A DNA stretch of 53,952 bases from contig VXLV01000007.1 of NCBI GenBank assembly GCA_009841405.1, positions 1 to 53,952 of the forward strand. The letters are read 5' to 3'. Shown here piece by piece: positions 8,175-17,009 of the stretch; the stretch's first letter is position 1, and each line of letters begins with the position of its first letter. The notes beneath the pieces are model-generated. The model searched no databases and was not told where the DNA came from. It saw only the letters and a list, made by a program, of their open reading frames with translations. The DNA is from Chloroflexota bacterium (GTDB lineage: Bacteria > Chloroflexota > Anaerolineae > Aggregatilineales > Phototrophicaceae). Made by a program: the position numbers and the translations under genes.

Positions 8175-11102
8175 ATGGATCTCGCCTTAATCAGCGCGGC
8201 GCCATTTGTATTGGCCCTGGCGCTCGCCCTACCCGTTGCGCAGCGATGGCTCGGCAAGACGACGCAGACATGGCTCAGCTCGGTCGTTATGGCGGTTCTG
8301 TTCGTCTGGCTGTTGAGCTTTCTGCCGCGAGTGCAGGACGAAGGCGCGGTAATTCAGACATTTGACTGGGCGCCTTCGCTGGGCGCCAGCCTCTCGTTTT
8401 ATCTCGACGGTTTGTCGCTGCTCTTTGGGCTCATCATCACAGGCGTCGGCGCGTTGATATTTTTCTACGCCGGCTACTATTTTGACGACGCCGCCGAACA
8501 CAATCGCTTCATGATCTGGCTGTCGGGATTCGCCGGCGCCATGCTCTCGGTTGTATTGTCCGGCAATCTGCTGATGATGTTCGTCGCCTGGGAGCTGACC
8601 AGCGTCACCTCATTCGTGCTCATCGGCTTCAAGGGCGCTGATGACGCAGAGTCGCGCGCCGGCGCATTCAAAGCGCTATTCGTAACCGGCGGCGGCGCCC
8701 TCGCGCTGATCATCGGCGTCATCATGCTCAGCGTGGCGGCAGGCCAGATTTTGTATCCGGATGACGGCGTGCGAATCGCCGCCGATTTCTCAGATGTATT
8801 GCGGGCATCGTCGCTGGCGCAGCACGATTGGTATACCCTTTTCGCGATTCTGATCTTGCTGGGCGGCTTCACCAAAAGCGCGCAATTCCCCTTCCATTTT
8901 TGGTTGCCCGGCGCCATGAGCGCGCCAACCCCAGCCAGCGCCTATCTGCACAGCGCGACGATGGTGAAAGCCGGCATCTATTTGTTCGCTCGACTTTCGC
9001 CGGTGATGTACCAGAACGAGCTTTGGTCCGGCGCGCTGTTGACCGTCGGGCTAATGACTATGCTGGTCGGCGCGGGCTTCGCGGTCAAACAGCGGGATCT
9101 CAAAGCCTTGCTGGCCTATTCCACCGTCAGCAAGCTGGGCGCGATCGTCGCCATGCTCGGCCTGCCGGGTCAGAGCGGTATCAAGGCGGCCCTTATCGGC
9201 ATCGTCGCGCACGCGCTTTACAAGTCGGCGCTCTTCCTGGTAGCAGGCGCGATTGACCATGCAACCGGAACCCGCGTCATCGACGAGCTCGGCGGGCTGC
9301 GCCAAAGGCTGCCGGCGATGTTTGCCGTGACGGTGGTGTCCGCGCTGTCAATGGCCGGGATGCCCTTCCTCATGGGCTTCGTCGCCAAAGAGGTCTTGCT
9401 AGACGCGATGCTGCATTACAACGGGCCTTGGTCGGCGCTGGTGATGCTGGTTGTGCTCGTGAGCACCGCTTTCACCGCGATGGCGGCCTATATGCTCATT
9501 TACGATGTCTTTCTCAAGCGGCCGGAGCATTCGCTACACTTCCACCAGCCGCCGGCGCTGATTCGGCTCGGCCCGCTGATTCTGGCCGCGCTATCGTTGA
9601 CCCTGGGCTTCTTACTGGAGCCGGTCATCATTCCGCTGCTGGAGCCGGCCGTGCCCAAGTCCTTTGAGCTATATCTTTTCGCCGGCTTCAACGAAGTATT
9701 CTTCTTGAGCGTTGGGGTACTGCTCGCCGGCCTTGCTCTATTTCGTGTGCGGGAAACCTTGATAGAGCGCATCGACTTGCCGTTCTCATGCGACAAGATC
9801 TACGACGAAATGCTGGACTATATTGACTGGGCCGGTCGCAACATTTTGCGTACGCAATCGGGTTTCGTCCGCTATTATTTGTCAATCATACTTGGCGCAG
9901 TTTCGCTGGTCCTGATCGCGTCCGGCACATTGTCCACCGTGACCGCTGGCCAGAGCTTCATTCCTCAAGACCTGTCGCTGACCATCACGGACCTGGCGAA
10001 GGTCTTTATGCTGATCTTGACGGTGATTGCCGGTATTCTCACGGTCGTCGTGAGCGAGCATGTCAAGGCGGCGATCGCTTACGGCGTGATTGGCTACGCA
10101 ATCGGCGTGATATTTCTCATCGAGCACGCGCCGGATGTGGCGCTGGTGCAACTGCTGGTGGAAACGATGGCCACCGTGCTGATCATCATCATGCTCGGCC
10201 GCATCCGCTTTCGCACCCGCTACAATGTCATTCAGAACTTGTGGAAGGGCCGCCACGGAAACAACTTGGGGCTGCTCCGCGATCTAGTCATCTCGATCAC
10301 CATCGGCGGCGCGGTGTTTATCTTTTCCCTAATCGCCTTGCAGAGCCGGCCCGAGCAAGAGGGCATCGCAGAGTGGCACCTGGAGCATACGCGCGCCGTC
10401 GACACCGAAGACGTGGTTGGCGCCATCGTGGCGGATTTCCGCGGTACGGATACGCTGCTGGAGATCGCCGTGTTCACCACGGCCGCGTTGGGGGTGTTGA
10501 CGTTGCTGGCGCGCGGCCGTCAAAGCGGCGGCGCTCTCGTCCCGCGGACGGAGCAGATCTCGTACCTGCCCGAATTTGACGAGCAAGTCGTGGAAGAGAT
10601 ACAAGACGCCACCAGCTTGTCGACGCCCTTCACGCGTACCGTATCGTATATCGTCTTGCCGATCGCAATCTTGATCGGCATCGAACAAATCCTGTACGGC
10701 GGGATAGGGCCCGGCGATGGTTTCACCGCCGGCGTCACTATCGGCCTGGCGGTCTCGCTCTGGTATATCGTACTGGGCTACGACGAAGCCAAGCGGCAAC
10801 TGCCCTGGTTCCGGCCCGAGATCATCACCCGGCTTGGGCTTGTCATCGCCATTGTCAATGCGACAATCCCGACCCTGCTGGGCCGGGGCTTTATGGGCCA
10901 TGTTCAATATGACCGGGTGCTGGGCATTTATGAACAGGTAGGCGCCTTCGGCCTGCACATCACGTCGTCGCTGATATTCGAAATTGCCATTGCCATCACA
11001 GTGATGGGCGGTCTGGGCATCATCATGGAAGCCATAGCGTACCCCAGCGCGCGTTCAAACGGGCGCCGTCATTCGGCCGAGTCCGTTGAGGCGGCGAGTT
11101 GA
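8175..11102 (+). CDS. mrpA: Mrp antiporter subunit A fused to subunit B
   Basis: A 975-residue polytopic membrane protein, the large subunit of the multisubunit Na+/H+ (Mrp/Mnh/Sha) antiporter, related to NuoL of complex I. The proton-channel domain covers about residues 60-410, with PFHFWLPGAMSAPTPASAYL and HSATMVKAGIYL and a lysine-containing broken helix. A DUF4040-type segment follows near 610-690. The last ~150 residues are an MrpB domain (PGDGFTAGVTIGL near 850, then GAFGLHITSSLIFEIAIAI), normally encoded by a separate gene. An MrpA-B fusion with six genes is the described group 2 Mrp layout. It begins an operon with mrpC, D, E, F and G. Confidence 0.93.
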   Translation: MDLALISAAPFVLALALALPVAQRWLGKTTQTWLSSVVMAVLFVWLLSFLPRVQDEGAVIQTFDWAPSLGASLSFYLDGLSLLFGLIITGVGALIFFYAGYYFDDAAEHNRFMIWLSGFAGAMLSVVLSGNLLMMFVAWELTSVTSFVLIGFKGADDAESRAGAFKALFVTGGGALALIIGVIMLSVAAGQILYPDDGVRIAADFSDVLRASSLAQHDWYTLFAILILLGGFTKSAQFPFHFWLPGAMSAPTPASAYLHSATMVKAGIYLFARLSPVMYQNELWSGALLTVGLMTMLVGAGFAVKQRDLKALLAYSTVSKLGAIVAMLGLPGQSGIKAALIGIVAHALYKSALFLVAGAIDHATGTRVIDELGGLRQRLPAMFAVTVVSALSMAGMPFLMGFVAKEVLLDAMLHYNGPWSALVMLVVLVSTAFTAMAAYMLIYDVFLKRPEHSLHFHQPPALIRLGPLILAALSLTLGFLLEPVIIPLLEPAVPKSFELYLFAGFNEVFFLSVGVLLAGLALFRVRETLIERIDLPFSCDKIYDEMLDYIDWAGRNILRTQSGFVRYYLSIILGAVSLVLIASGTLSTVTAGQSFIPQDLSLTITDLAKVFMLILTVIAGILTVVVSEHVKAAIAYGVIGYAIGVIFLIEHAPDVALVQLLVETMATVLIIIMLGRIRFRTRYNVIQNLWKGRHGNNLGLLRDLVISITIGGAVFIFSLIALQSRPEQEGIAEWHLEHTRAVDTEDVVGAIVADFRGTDTLLEIAVFTTAALGVLTLLARGRQSGGALVPRTEQISYLPEFDEQVVEEIQDATSLSTPFTRTVSYIVLPIAILIGIEQILYGGIGPGDGFTAGVTIGLAVSLWYIVLGYDEAKRQLPWFRPEIITRLGLVIAIVNATIPTLLGRGFMGHVQYDRVLGIYEQVGAFGLHITSSLIFEIAIAITVMGGLGIIMEAIAYPSARSNGRRHSAESVEAAS

Positions 11103-11149
11103 TGTTCGGGAAGTTGCAGTCTAACGCTACGAGCGGAAAGGGCTGGTAG

Positions 11150-11494
11150 ATGATTGATCTCATGTTCGCATTGGCAATCGGGATGCTCTTCGGCATCGGC
11201 GTGTTTCAACTTTTGCGCCGCGACTTGATCAAGGCAGCCATTGGCTTCGCCATTCTCTTTTCGGCCATCAACTTGTTCTTTGTGGCGGTGGGCGCTTTTG
11301 ACGGCGACTTCGCGCCCTACGTCAGCAATGTTGAAGCCGGCCTGAGCACGAGCGATCCGCTTGTACAAGCCCTGATACTGACGGCTATCGTGGTCAGCTT
11401 TGGCAGTTTCTCGCTGGTGCTGGGTTTCGTCAATATCATCTCGCGCCGTTTTGACACGGTAGATTCAAACGATATCAACAAACTGAAGCACTGA
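11150..11494 (+). CDS. mrpC: Mrp antiporter subunit C
   Basis: A 114-residue membrane protein homologous to NuoK. Three hydrophobic segments are visible near residues 3-22, 28-48 and 70-100. The conserved stretches LLRRDLIKAAIGFAILFSAINLFFV, cut here to its core LLRRDLIKAAIGF, and DPLVQALILTAIVVSF are typical of MrpC/MnhC. GGAAAGG lies just upstream of the ATG. In the Mrp complex this subunit packs against MrpD. It sits 47 bp after mrpA and 49 bp before mrpD in one transcript. Confidence 0.92.
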   Translation: MIDLMFALAIGMLFGIGVFQLLRRDLIKAAIGFAILFSAINLFFVAVGAFDGDFAPYVSNVEAGLSTSDPLVQALILTAIVVSFGSFSLVLGFVNIISRRFDTVDSNDINKLKH

Positions 11495-11543
11495 GGAAGG
11501 TCAACTCAGCTACGTGCAAATCGCGCATTTGTAGCCGCCTGCG

Positions 11544-13064
11544 ATGATAGAAAACAACACCTTGCTCTTGGGCTCACTGGTAACGCCGCTGATAGGCGCG
11601 ATCGTCGCGTTGATTTTCGCCAATTCCGACCGGTTACAGCGTTCAATCGGCGTTTTGACCGGTTTGATCGCCTGGGTATTCAGCGTATCGCTGCTGGTGC
11701 AAGTGCACGACGCCGGCGTGCAGACATACGCATTGGGCAACTGGATCCCGCCTTATGGGATCGTTCTTGTGGCCGACCAGCTCGGCGCGCTCTTCGCCTT
11801 TATGGTGACAACCATCATGATCGGCGGCTTGCTATATACTTTCCGCGGCCACGACAAATGCATGAGCTACCCGGCTTTCATTCCACTGTTCCTGCTGATG
11901 GAAGTGGGCCTGGTCGGCGCCATGCTGACCGGCGACCTCTTCACGCTCTTCGTCTTCATGGAGTTGATGGTGCTGGCGTCGGTGTCGCTGACGGCCATCT
12001 CCGATGATCAGTTCGGGCTGGAAGCGGCGCTGAAATACATCCTTATCAGTTCGATGGGCACGCTCTTTCTCTTGCTCGGCATCGCCTCGCTCTACGCTTC
12101 CTTTGGCACGCTGAATATGGCGCAGATCGCGCAGATCTTGCTGACCGGGGAGCGGCCGATTCTGGCGGCCGCCTCGTCGCTCATGCTGCTCTGCGCTTTT
12201 CTGTTGAAGAGCGCTGTCTTTCCCTTCCATTTTTGGCAGCCCGACTTTCATACCACAGCGCCGACGCCCATCAGCGCGATGCTTTCGTCCATCGTAGTAA
12301 AGGTCGGCGTTTACGGGATTTTGCGTCTGGTCACTTTGCTCTTCGTGAAGGACGCGCATATCATGGAACCCTGGCTCTCGACGCTTGGCATCATCGGCAT
12401 CCTCTTTGGCAGCCTCGGCGCTTTGCGCACCTACAACGCCAAGCGAATGCTCGCCTATTCGACCTTCGCCCAGATCGGCTTCATACTGGTTGGCATCGGC
12501 TGGGGCGGCCCGCTGGCGCTGGTTGGCGCGATCGTCTACGCCTTCAACCATGCCTTTATCAAGTCCTCCTTGCTAATGCTGATGGGCGTGGTGGCCAGTT
12601 ACACGCCGACCAAGTCCGCCAATTTCGGCGACATCAGCGGCATCGGCAGCCGCCTGCCGTCGGCGGTCGGCTGGCTCGTTCTGCTGGGCGGACTATCGCT
12701 GGCCGGGGTGCCGCCCTTCAACGGATTCATCAGTAAATTGGCGCTGATTCGGGGCGGCGTCGAAAGCGGCGACTGGCAGAATCTGATCATCATGGTCGGC
12801 GCCGGCATCCTGACGCTGATGTACATGATCCGCGCCTGGCAGCGAATCTTCCAGCAAAGCCCGCTGCCGACGACCGTCCAAACCAAGGACGAGGGCGACA
12901 GCCTGTTTGCGCCCCTGCTGCTCATTGTCCTTTGCCTGCTGCTGGGTACAATCTTTACCGAACCGCTGATTCAATTGGTCAGCGCGACCGTGCAGCAGAT
13001 CCAGGATCCCTCGGTCTACATCTCGGCGGTATTCCCTGAGGGACCAGGAATTATGACGCGATGA
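11544..13064 (+). CDS. mrpD: Mrp antiporter subunit D
   Basis: A 506-residue polytopic protein homologous to NuoM/NuoN and one of the two proton-pump-like Mrp subunits. The canonical channel motif SAVFPFHFWQPDFHTTAPTP starts near residue 222 and continues into ISAMLSSIVVKVGVYG, and a conserved Glu in FVFMELMVLASVS corresponds to the glutamate essential in characterised MrpD proteins. The helix pattern gives about 14 spans. Length and motif order are normal for the family. The start is the ATG at 11544; no strong Shine-Dalgarno is seen. Confidence 0.93.
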   Translation: MIENNTLLLGSLVTPLIGAIVALIFANSDRLQRSIGVLTGLIAWVFSVSLLVQVHDAGVQTYALGNWIPPYGIVLVADQLGALFAFMVTTIMIGGLLYTFRGHDKCMSYPAFIPLFLLMEVGLVGAMLTGDLFTLFVFMELMVLASVSLTAISDDQFGLEAALKYILISSMGTLFLLLGIASLYASFGTLNMAQIAQILLTGERPILAAASSLMLLCAFLLKSAVFPFHFWQPDFHTTAPTPISAMLSSIVVKVGVYGILRLVTLLFVKDAHIMEPWLSTLGIIGILFGSLGALRTYNAKRMLAYSTFAQIGFILVGIGWGGPLALVGAIVYAFNHAFIKSSLLMLMGVVASYTPTKSANFGDISGIGSRLPSAVGWLVLLGGLSLAGVPPFNGFISKLALIRGGVESGDWQNLIIMVGAGILTLMYMIRAWQRIFQQSPLPTTVQTKDEGDSLFAPLLLIVLCLLLGTIFTEPLIQLVSATVQQIQDPSVYISAVFPEGPGIMTR

Positions 13065-13122
13065 GATATTCGCAGACACGCCGCGTCCGGCGCTTCGCCA
13101 GACAATTGCGGGAGGCGCGACG

Positions 13123-13650
13123 ATGAGGAAACGAGCGCAGTCGTCTGGCAAGGCGCTGGTTATGGCCCTGCCCTTGGCTATCGGCTGGACTATTTACACT
13201 GCGCAGCCGACGCCCGGCAACTTTCTGCTGGCGTATGTGCTCAGCCTGGTAGTGATCATGGCGACTGGGCAGCGCGGGGACAATTTCCGTCTGCGCAATT
13301 TACCGCTGCAGCTTTACAATTTGATCGCTTATGTGCTGTTTCTGGCCAAAGAGGTCTTGGTATCCGGCGTGAAAGTCGCCCTAATCGTGCTCGCGCCCGA
13401 ATTGAAGATCAGCCCCGGCACGACTGAGCTGAGCACCTTTGACGAAAGCAGGAACGAACTAATCTCCGCTATTAGCGCCCACGGCATAACGATTACGCCC
13501 GGCGAGCTGGTGGTCGACTTCAAGGTGGCCAACGGAGAGGGCGCTACCATGATCGTTCACAGTCTGACATCGGAAGCTTCGGCCGAGCGCCTGGAAGAAG
13601 ACCAACGGCTGCGGCTGAAGCGCATCAAAGGGATATTGGGACATGATTGA
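13123..13650 (+). CDS. mrpE: Mrp antiporter subunit E
   Basis: A 175-residue MrpE/MnhE protein. Two or three hydrophobic segments occupy residues 10-50, and 68-85 with the characteristic YVLFLAKEVLVSGVKVA stretch. The soluble C-terminal half carries LVVDF, MIVHSLT and a basic end. A GGGAGG Shine-Dalgarno precedes the ATG. The gene overlaps mrpF by eight bases. MrpE is required for assembly and stability of the complex in studied systems. Confidence 0.9.
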   Translation: MRKRAQSSGKALVMALPLAIGWTIYTAQPTPGNFLLAYVLSLVVIMATGQRGDNFRLRNLPLQLYNLIAYVLFLAKEVLVSGVKVALIVLAPELKISPGTTELSTFDESRNELISAISAHGITITPGELVVDFKVANGEGATMIVHSLTSEASAERLEEDQRLRLKRIKGILGHD

Positions 13651-13924
13651 GAGCGCCTTTGCCCAAGCTGCCGTGCAGCTGATCCTGTTGGCCTTGGTCA
13701 GTCTCCTGCTGCCGGCGTCGTATCGCGTCATCGCCGGCCCCCGACTTTCCGATCGCCTGGCTGCGGTCGACTTGATCACCACGCTGCTGATCGGCATAAT
13801 CGTCATGCTGGCCCTGGTGGAAGGCACGCAGGTCTTTGTCGATATGGCGACCGCGCTGGCGGCATTCGCCTTTGTCGGGACCATCAGCATCGCGCGTTAC
13901 ATTTCCGAAGGCCGGGTCTTCTAA
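13643..13924 (+). CDS. mrpF: Mrp antiporter subunit F
   Basis: A 93-residue protein with three membrane segments (about residues 8-27, 42-60 and 66-86). The conserved segment GPRLSDRLAAVDLITTLLIG (31-50) includes the invariant Asp of the MrpF/MnhF family. It overlaps the 3' end of mrpE and its stop codon abuts the mrpG ATG with no gap, so these genes are translationally coupled. Confidence 0.92.
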   Translation: MIESAFAQAAVQLILLALVSLLLPASYRVIAGPRLSDRLAAVDLITTLLIGIIVMLALVEGTQVFVDMATALAAFAFVGTISIARYISEGRVF

Positions 13925-14392
13925 ATGCTGCTCGAAGTTCTGGGCGTATGCGCGCTCGTATTCGGTCTGTTCTTTTGCGCAGTCGGCGTCGTGGGGGTGA
14001 TCCGCCTGCCGAACACGTTGACGCGGCTGCACGCCTCGGGAAAAGTTGCAACGCTGGGACTCTTCGGCCTGCTTTTGGGCGCCGCCTTGCTGATGCCATC
14101 GACGGCGATGCGCTTGCTAGCGCTGGGGCTCTTTGTGCTGCTGACGAGCCCGGTGGCCACTCATGCCATCGCCGCGTCAGTCAATCGCCGGCGCGAGATT
14201 CTCGAAGAACTGGGGCAGGAGCCTGAGCCAGCCGAAACAGAGGAAACCTTTCAGGTGGATGTTACCGCCGCGCTCTCCCGTTCGAAGATTCAGGACATCA
14301 TCGAAGCGCAGGAACGCGCTCTGCGCCATCACACGCCGGAAATCAAGCGCCCCAGCGACAGCGGCAGGGACAGCGGCAGGGACAGAGACTAG
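13925..14392 (+). CDS. mrpG: Mrp antiporter subunit G with charged tail
   Basis: A 155-residue MrpG/MnhG protein. Residues 1-95 are the family core with three membrane spans and the signature GVIRLPNTLTRLHASGK followed by LLLGAALL. Residues 96-155 are an added hydrophilic cytoplasmic tail, acidic and then basic (NRRREILEELGQEPEP to the end). The last residues SDSGRDSGRDRD come from a 12-bp tandem repeat. Typical MrpG proteins end soon after the third helix, so the tail is an extension. The gene ends 12 bp before the stop of the convergent DUF368 gene. Confidence 0.9.
   Translation: MLLEVLGVCALVFGLFFCAVGVVGVIRLPNTLTRLHASGKVATLGLFGLLLGAALLMPSTAMRLLALGLFVLLTSPVATHAIAASVNRRREILEELGQEPEPAETEETFQVDVTAALSRSKIQDIIEAQERALRHHTPEIKRPSDSGRDSGRDRD
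14357..14380 (+). repeat. Two 12-bp tandem repeats in mrpG
   Basis: Two exact copies of gacagcggcagg (14357-14368 and 14369-14380), followed by a partial third copy, encode the SDSGRDSGRD tail of MrpG. Being a multiple of three, copy changes would keep the frame. Confidence 0.85.
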
Positions 14393-14404
14393 CTTGGGAC
14401 GCCG

Positions 14405-15433
14405 TCAGCGGATAATCTGGCGGAATATGAGATTGTCCCGGGATTGCAGATGGTCCAGCAGGTTCACCAAAAGAAAGCCAGCGATTAGCAGAATTATCGC
14501 CAGCGCAAAGTTCTCTGAATTCGCGTCGGGCGCGACATTCCGCTCGATCAGGCAGCGAAAATCGCCATGGCGATCAAGGTCGCTTTCCAGGCAAGCCTTC
14601 CAGGGATAAATCTTCCACAGCGAGCCGGCCATAAAGCCCACCAACAACGCCACCGTCAGATTGTAATAGTGCTTGAGCAAATGGCTGAGCACGCGCGAAA
14701 ACAAGATGATGCCGACGACCGCGCCCAAGCCAACTATAATGATCGGCGGCAGATCGCGGTTGCTGACAGCCGTGAGCACATAGTCGTATTGGCCCATGAT
14801 CAAGAGCATAAATGAGCCGGATATGCCCGGCAGGATCATAGCGGTTATGGCGATCATGCCGCTGACGAATAGCGTCGGCGCCGAGTGATCCGCTTCCGCC
14901 GGGACGATATTGACAATGATAAATGCCACCGCCGCGCCAGCCGCGAATATCGCTACGGCGGAGGCTGACCAACTCACACGGATGCCGATCGTCAGGATGG
15001 ATGCCAAGACCAGGCCAAAGAAAAACGCGAACAGCAAGACTTTCCCGCCCGGGTCGTCCATCGTGCAGCTGAGAAAACTGGAGAGCAGCAATATCGCCGA
15101 CGCCAGTCCGAGGCCCAAGGCGAGCAGGAAGCGAATCGATACATAGTCCAGCAATTCGCCAATCTTCAGTTGCAGCAGCATTCGAATGGCGTCCAGATTG
15201 AAGGACTTGATGGCGTTGATGAGCTGCTCGTACACGCCGAGGATGAAGGCCATTGTGCCGCCGCTGACGCCCGGCACGATGTCGGCCGCGCCCATGGCGA
15301 AGCCGGTCAAAAACAGGCGCAAGTATTCGACGAGCGTCCTTGGCCGCGCAGAATCGCCGATTCTTTTCTTCAATGCTCTGCTCCTCCAGCCCGCAAGCGC
15401 CATCAAGCCCAAAGGCAACTTGTCACGCTGCAT
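14405..15433 (-). CDS. DUF368 membrane protein, polyprenyl-phosphate translocase family
   Basis: A 342-residue polytopic protein of the DUF368 family (PF04018). Members such as PopT have been shown to act in recycling of undecaprenyl phosphate across the membrane. The twin signatures are present: ADIVPGVSGGTMAFILG (residues 50-66) and MILPGISGSFMLLIMGQYD near residue 205, the inverted-repeat halves expected of the fold. Roughly ten hydrophobic segments are visible. The start at 15433 has only a weak purine-rich leader, and a later start is possible because the first 32 residues are poorly conserved-looking. It converges on mrpG with a 12-bp gap. The flippase role is inferred from family. Confidence 0.87.
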   Translation of the reverse strand: MQRDKLPLGLMALAGWRSRALKKRIGDSARPRTLVEYLRLFLTGFAMGAADIVPGVSGGTMAFILGVYEQLINAIKSFNLDAIRMLLQLKIGELLDYVSIRFLLALGLGLASAILLLSSFLSCTMDDPGGKVLLFAFFFGLVLASILTIGIRVSWSASAVAIFAAGAAVAFIIVNIVPAEADHSAPTLFVSGMIAITAMILPGISGSFMLLIMGQYDYVLTAVSNRDLPPIIIVGLGAVVGIILFSRVLSHLLKHYYNLTVALLVGFMAGSLWKIYPWKACLESDLDRHGDFRCLIERNVAPDANSENFALAIILLIAGFLLVNLLDHLQSRDNLIFRQIIR

Positions 15434-15628
15434 CTTCTTTTCGCCGCGTTTATTTTAATCGAATTGCGTATTCCAGCCAGCCAATCGCTGCCCGATGCGC
15501 AACCGCTTGCGATCGGCAGCCGGCGGGAGTATGCTTCCAGGACTTGAATTCGTCGTGTCGCGCGCTGCGCTCTGTGAAGCGTGTGAACATTCGCGAAAAG
15601 GTGCAGGTCTTTTTCCAGGAGTCATGCT

Positions 15629-17008
15629 ATGCCCGGATACGCCAACTGGAGGGAGCTCTTCGCGCTTGAGTATCTGCAACTCTACGAAGAGGGCTATGCT
15701 GTGGGCGAATCGCCTGCGCCGGACTACGCCGCTGCCTACTTGCCAGCGGCCCTGCGCTATGCCAAAGATCGCGATGCGCTCGGCGAAGCCGACTGGGAAG
15801 CGGCCTACGGCTGCCTCTGGGCGCAGCGGGCAAATGGCCTCCGCGGCGACTTTTCCTTTGTGGAGCCGGACGACTTCGATTCGATCATCGCTGACGCCGC
15901 CCCAGTTCCGCCACTGTCGCCGCTGGATGACGACGAATATGCCGAGCGTATCAAAGGCGCCTGGTATGGTCGAATTGCCGGGGTCATATTGGGCAAACCC
16001 TTTGAAATGGGGCTGGATCGCCGATTCATCAGGCGTTTTCTGGAGAGCGTTGATGCGTATCCGCTGGCTGACTGGGCGCCGCATGAGTCGCCGGCGCTTG
16101 ATTTCACCCTGCGCAGCAAGCCGTCTACGCGCGGCAATGTGCGCTATGCCGAACCCGACGACGACATCCACTACACCATCCTTGCCATGATGCTGCTAGA
16201 AACGCATGGATTCGCCTTCAGCAAACTGGACGTCGCCAACAACCATTTGCGCAATATCCCGTATCATTGGCTCTGGTCCTGCACACGCCAGTCGTACTAT
16301 CACATGGTGAACCTCAGCGCCGACCGCCCCATCGAAGATCAGATTGACGAGTTTCCCACCAAACTCAATCCCTGGCGCGAGGGCATCAATACTGCGATTC
16401 GCGCTGACTTGTGGGGCTATATCGCGCCGGGCTATCCGCGACGGGCGGCACGCATCGCCCACCGTGAGGTGACGCTAAACGCGGTGAAGAACGGCATATA
16501 CAGCTCCATGTTTGTGGCAGGCGCGCTGAGCGCAGCCCTGAGCCGCAATCCGACAGTCGACTCGATCATCGAGGGCGGCCTCTCGGTCATTCCCCAGCGA
16601 TCGCGTTTGGCGCATATAGTTGGCGAGGTACGCCTCTGGTATGAAGACGACGCCGACTGGGTGGTCGTCTGCGATCGAATCTACGAAAAGTACGGACACC
16701 TGCCTTTCCTGCACGCGCTGCACAATATGGCCTTCGTCGTGCTGGCGCTGCTGCATGGCGACCTAGACTACAGCAGGACCATCACCACGGCCGTGATGTG
16801 CGGCATGGACACCGATTGCACCAGCGGCACAGCAGCCAGCATCGTCGGCGCGGCTATCGGCTATGAGGGACTGGACCAGCGCTGGATTGAGCCGCTCAAT
16901 GACCACGTCAAGACAGCCGTCGCCGGCTTCGGCCACGGCGCAATCTCCGGCCTCGTCGATCGCAACATTGAACTCTGGCGCCGCCTGCGCGACCAGCCCG
17001 CATTTTGA
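15629..17008 (+). CDS. ADP-ribosylglycohydrolase family protein
   Basis: A 459-residue protein whose residues 106-440 form an ADP-ribosylglycohydrolase (DraG/ARH, PF03747) domain. Metal-binding motifs are visible: DDDIHYT (177-183) in place of the usual GDDTxxT, and MDTDCTSGTAASIVGA from about residue 393, matching the D-x-D second metal site. KGAWYGRIAGVILGKPFEMG (109-128) is the family's N-terminal helix. Residues 1-105 are an extra region without a recognised domain. AGGAG lies about 8 bp before the ATG. The family removes ADP-ribose from proteins, nucleic acids or small molecules; the target here is unknown. An alpha/beta hydrolase follows one base after the stop. Confidence 0.86.
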   Translation: MPGYANWRELFALEYLQLYEEGYAVGESPAPDYAAAYLPAALRYAKDRDALGEADWEAAYGCLWAQRANGLRGDFSFVEPDDFDSIIADAAPVPPLSPLDDDEYAERIKGAWYGRIAGVILGKPFEMGLDRRFIRRFLESVDAYPLADWAPHESPALDFTLRSKPSTRGNVRYAEPDDDIHYTILAMMLLETHGFAFSKLDVANNHLRNIPYHWLWSCTRQSYYHMVNLSADRPIEDQIDEFPTKLNPWREGINTAIRADLWGYIAPGYPRRAARIAHREVTLNAVKNGIYSSMFVAGALSAALSRNPTVDSIIEGGLSVIPQRSRLAHIVGEVRLWYEDDADWVVVCDRIYEKYGHLPFLHALHNMAFVVLALLHGDLDYSRTITTAVMCGMDTDCTSGTAASIVGAAIGYEGLDQRWIEPLNDHVKTAVAGFGHGAISGLVDRNIELWRRLRDQPAF

Positions 17009-17009
17009 T

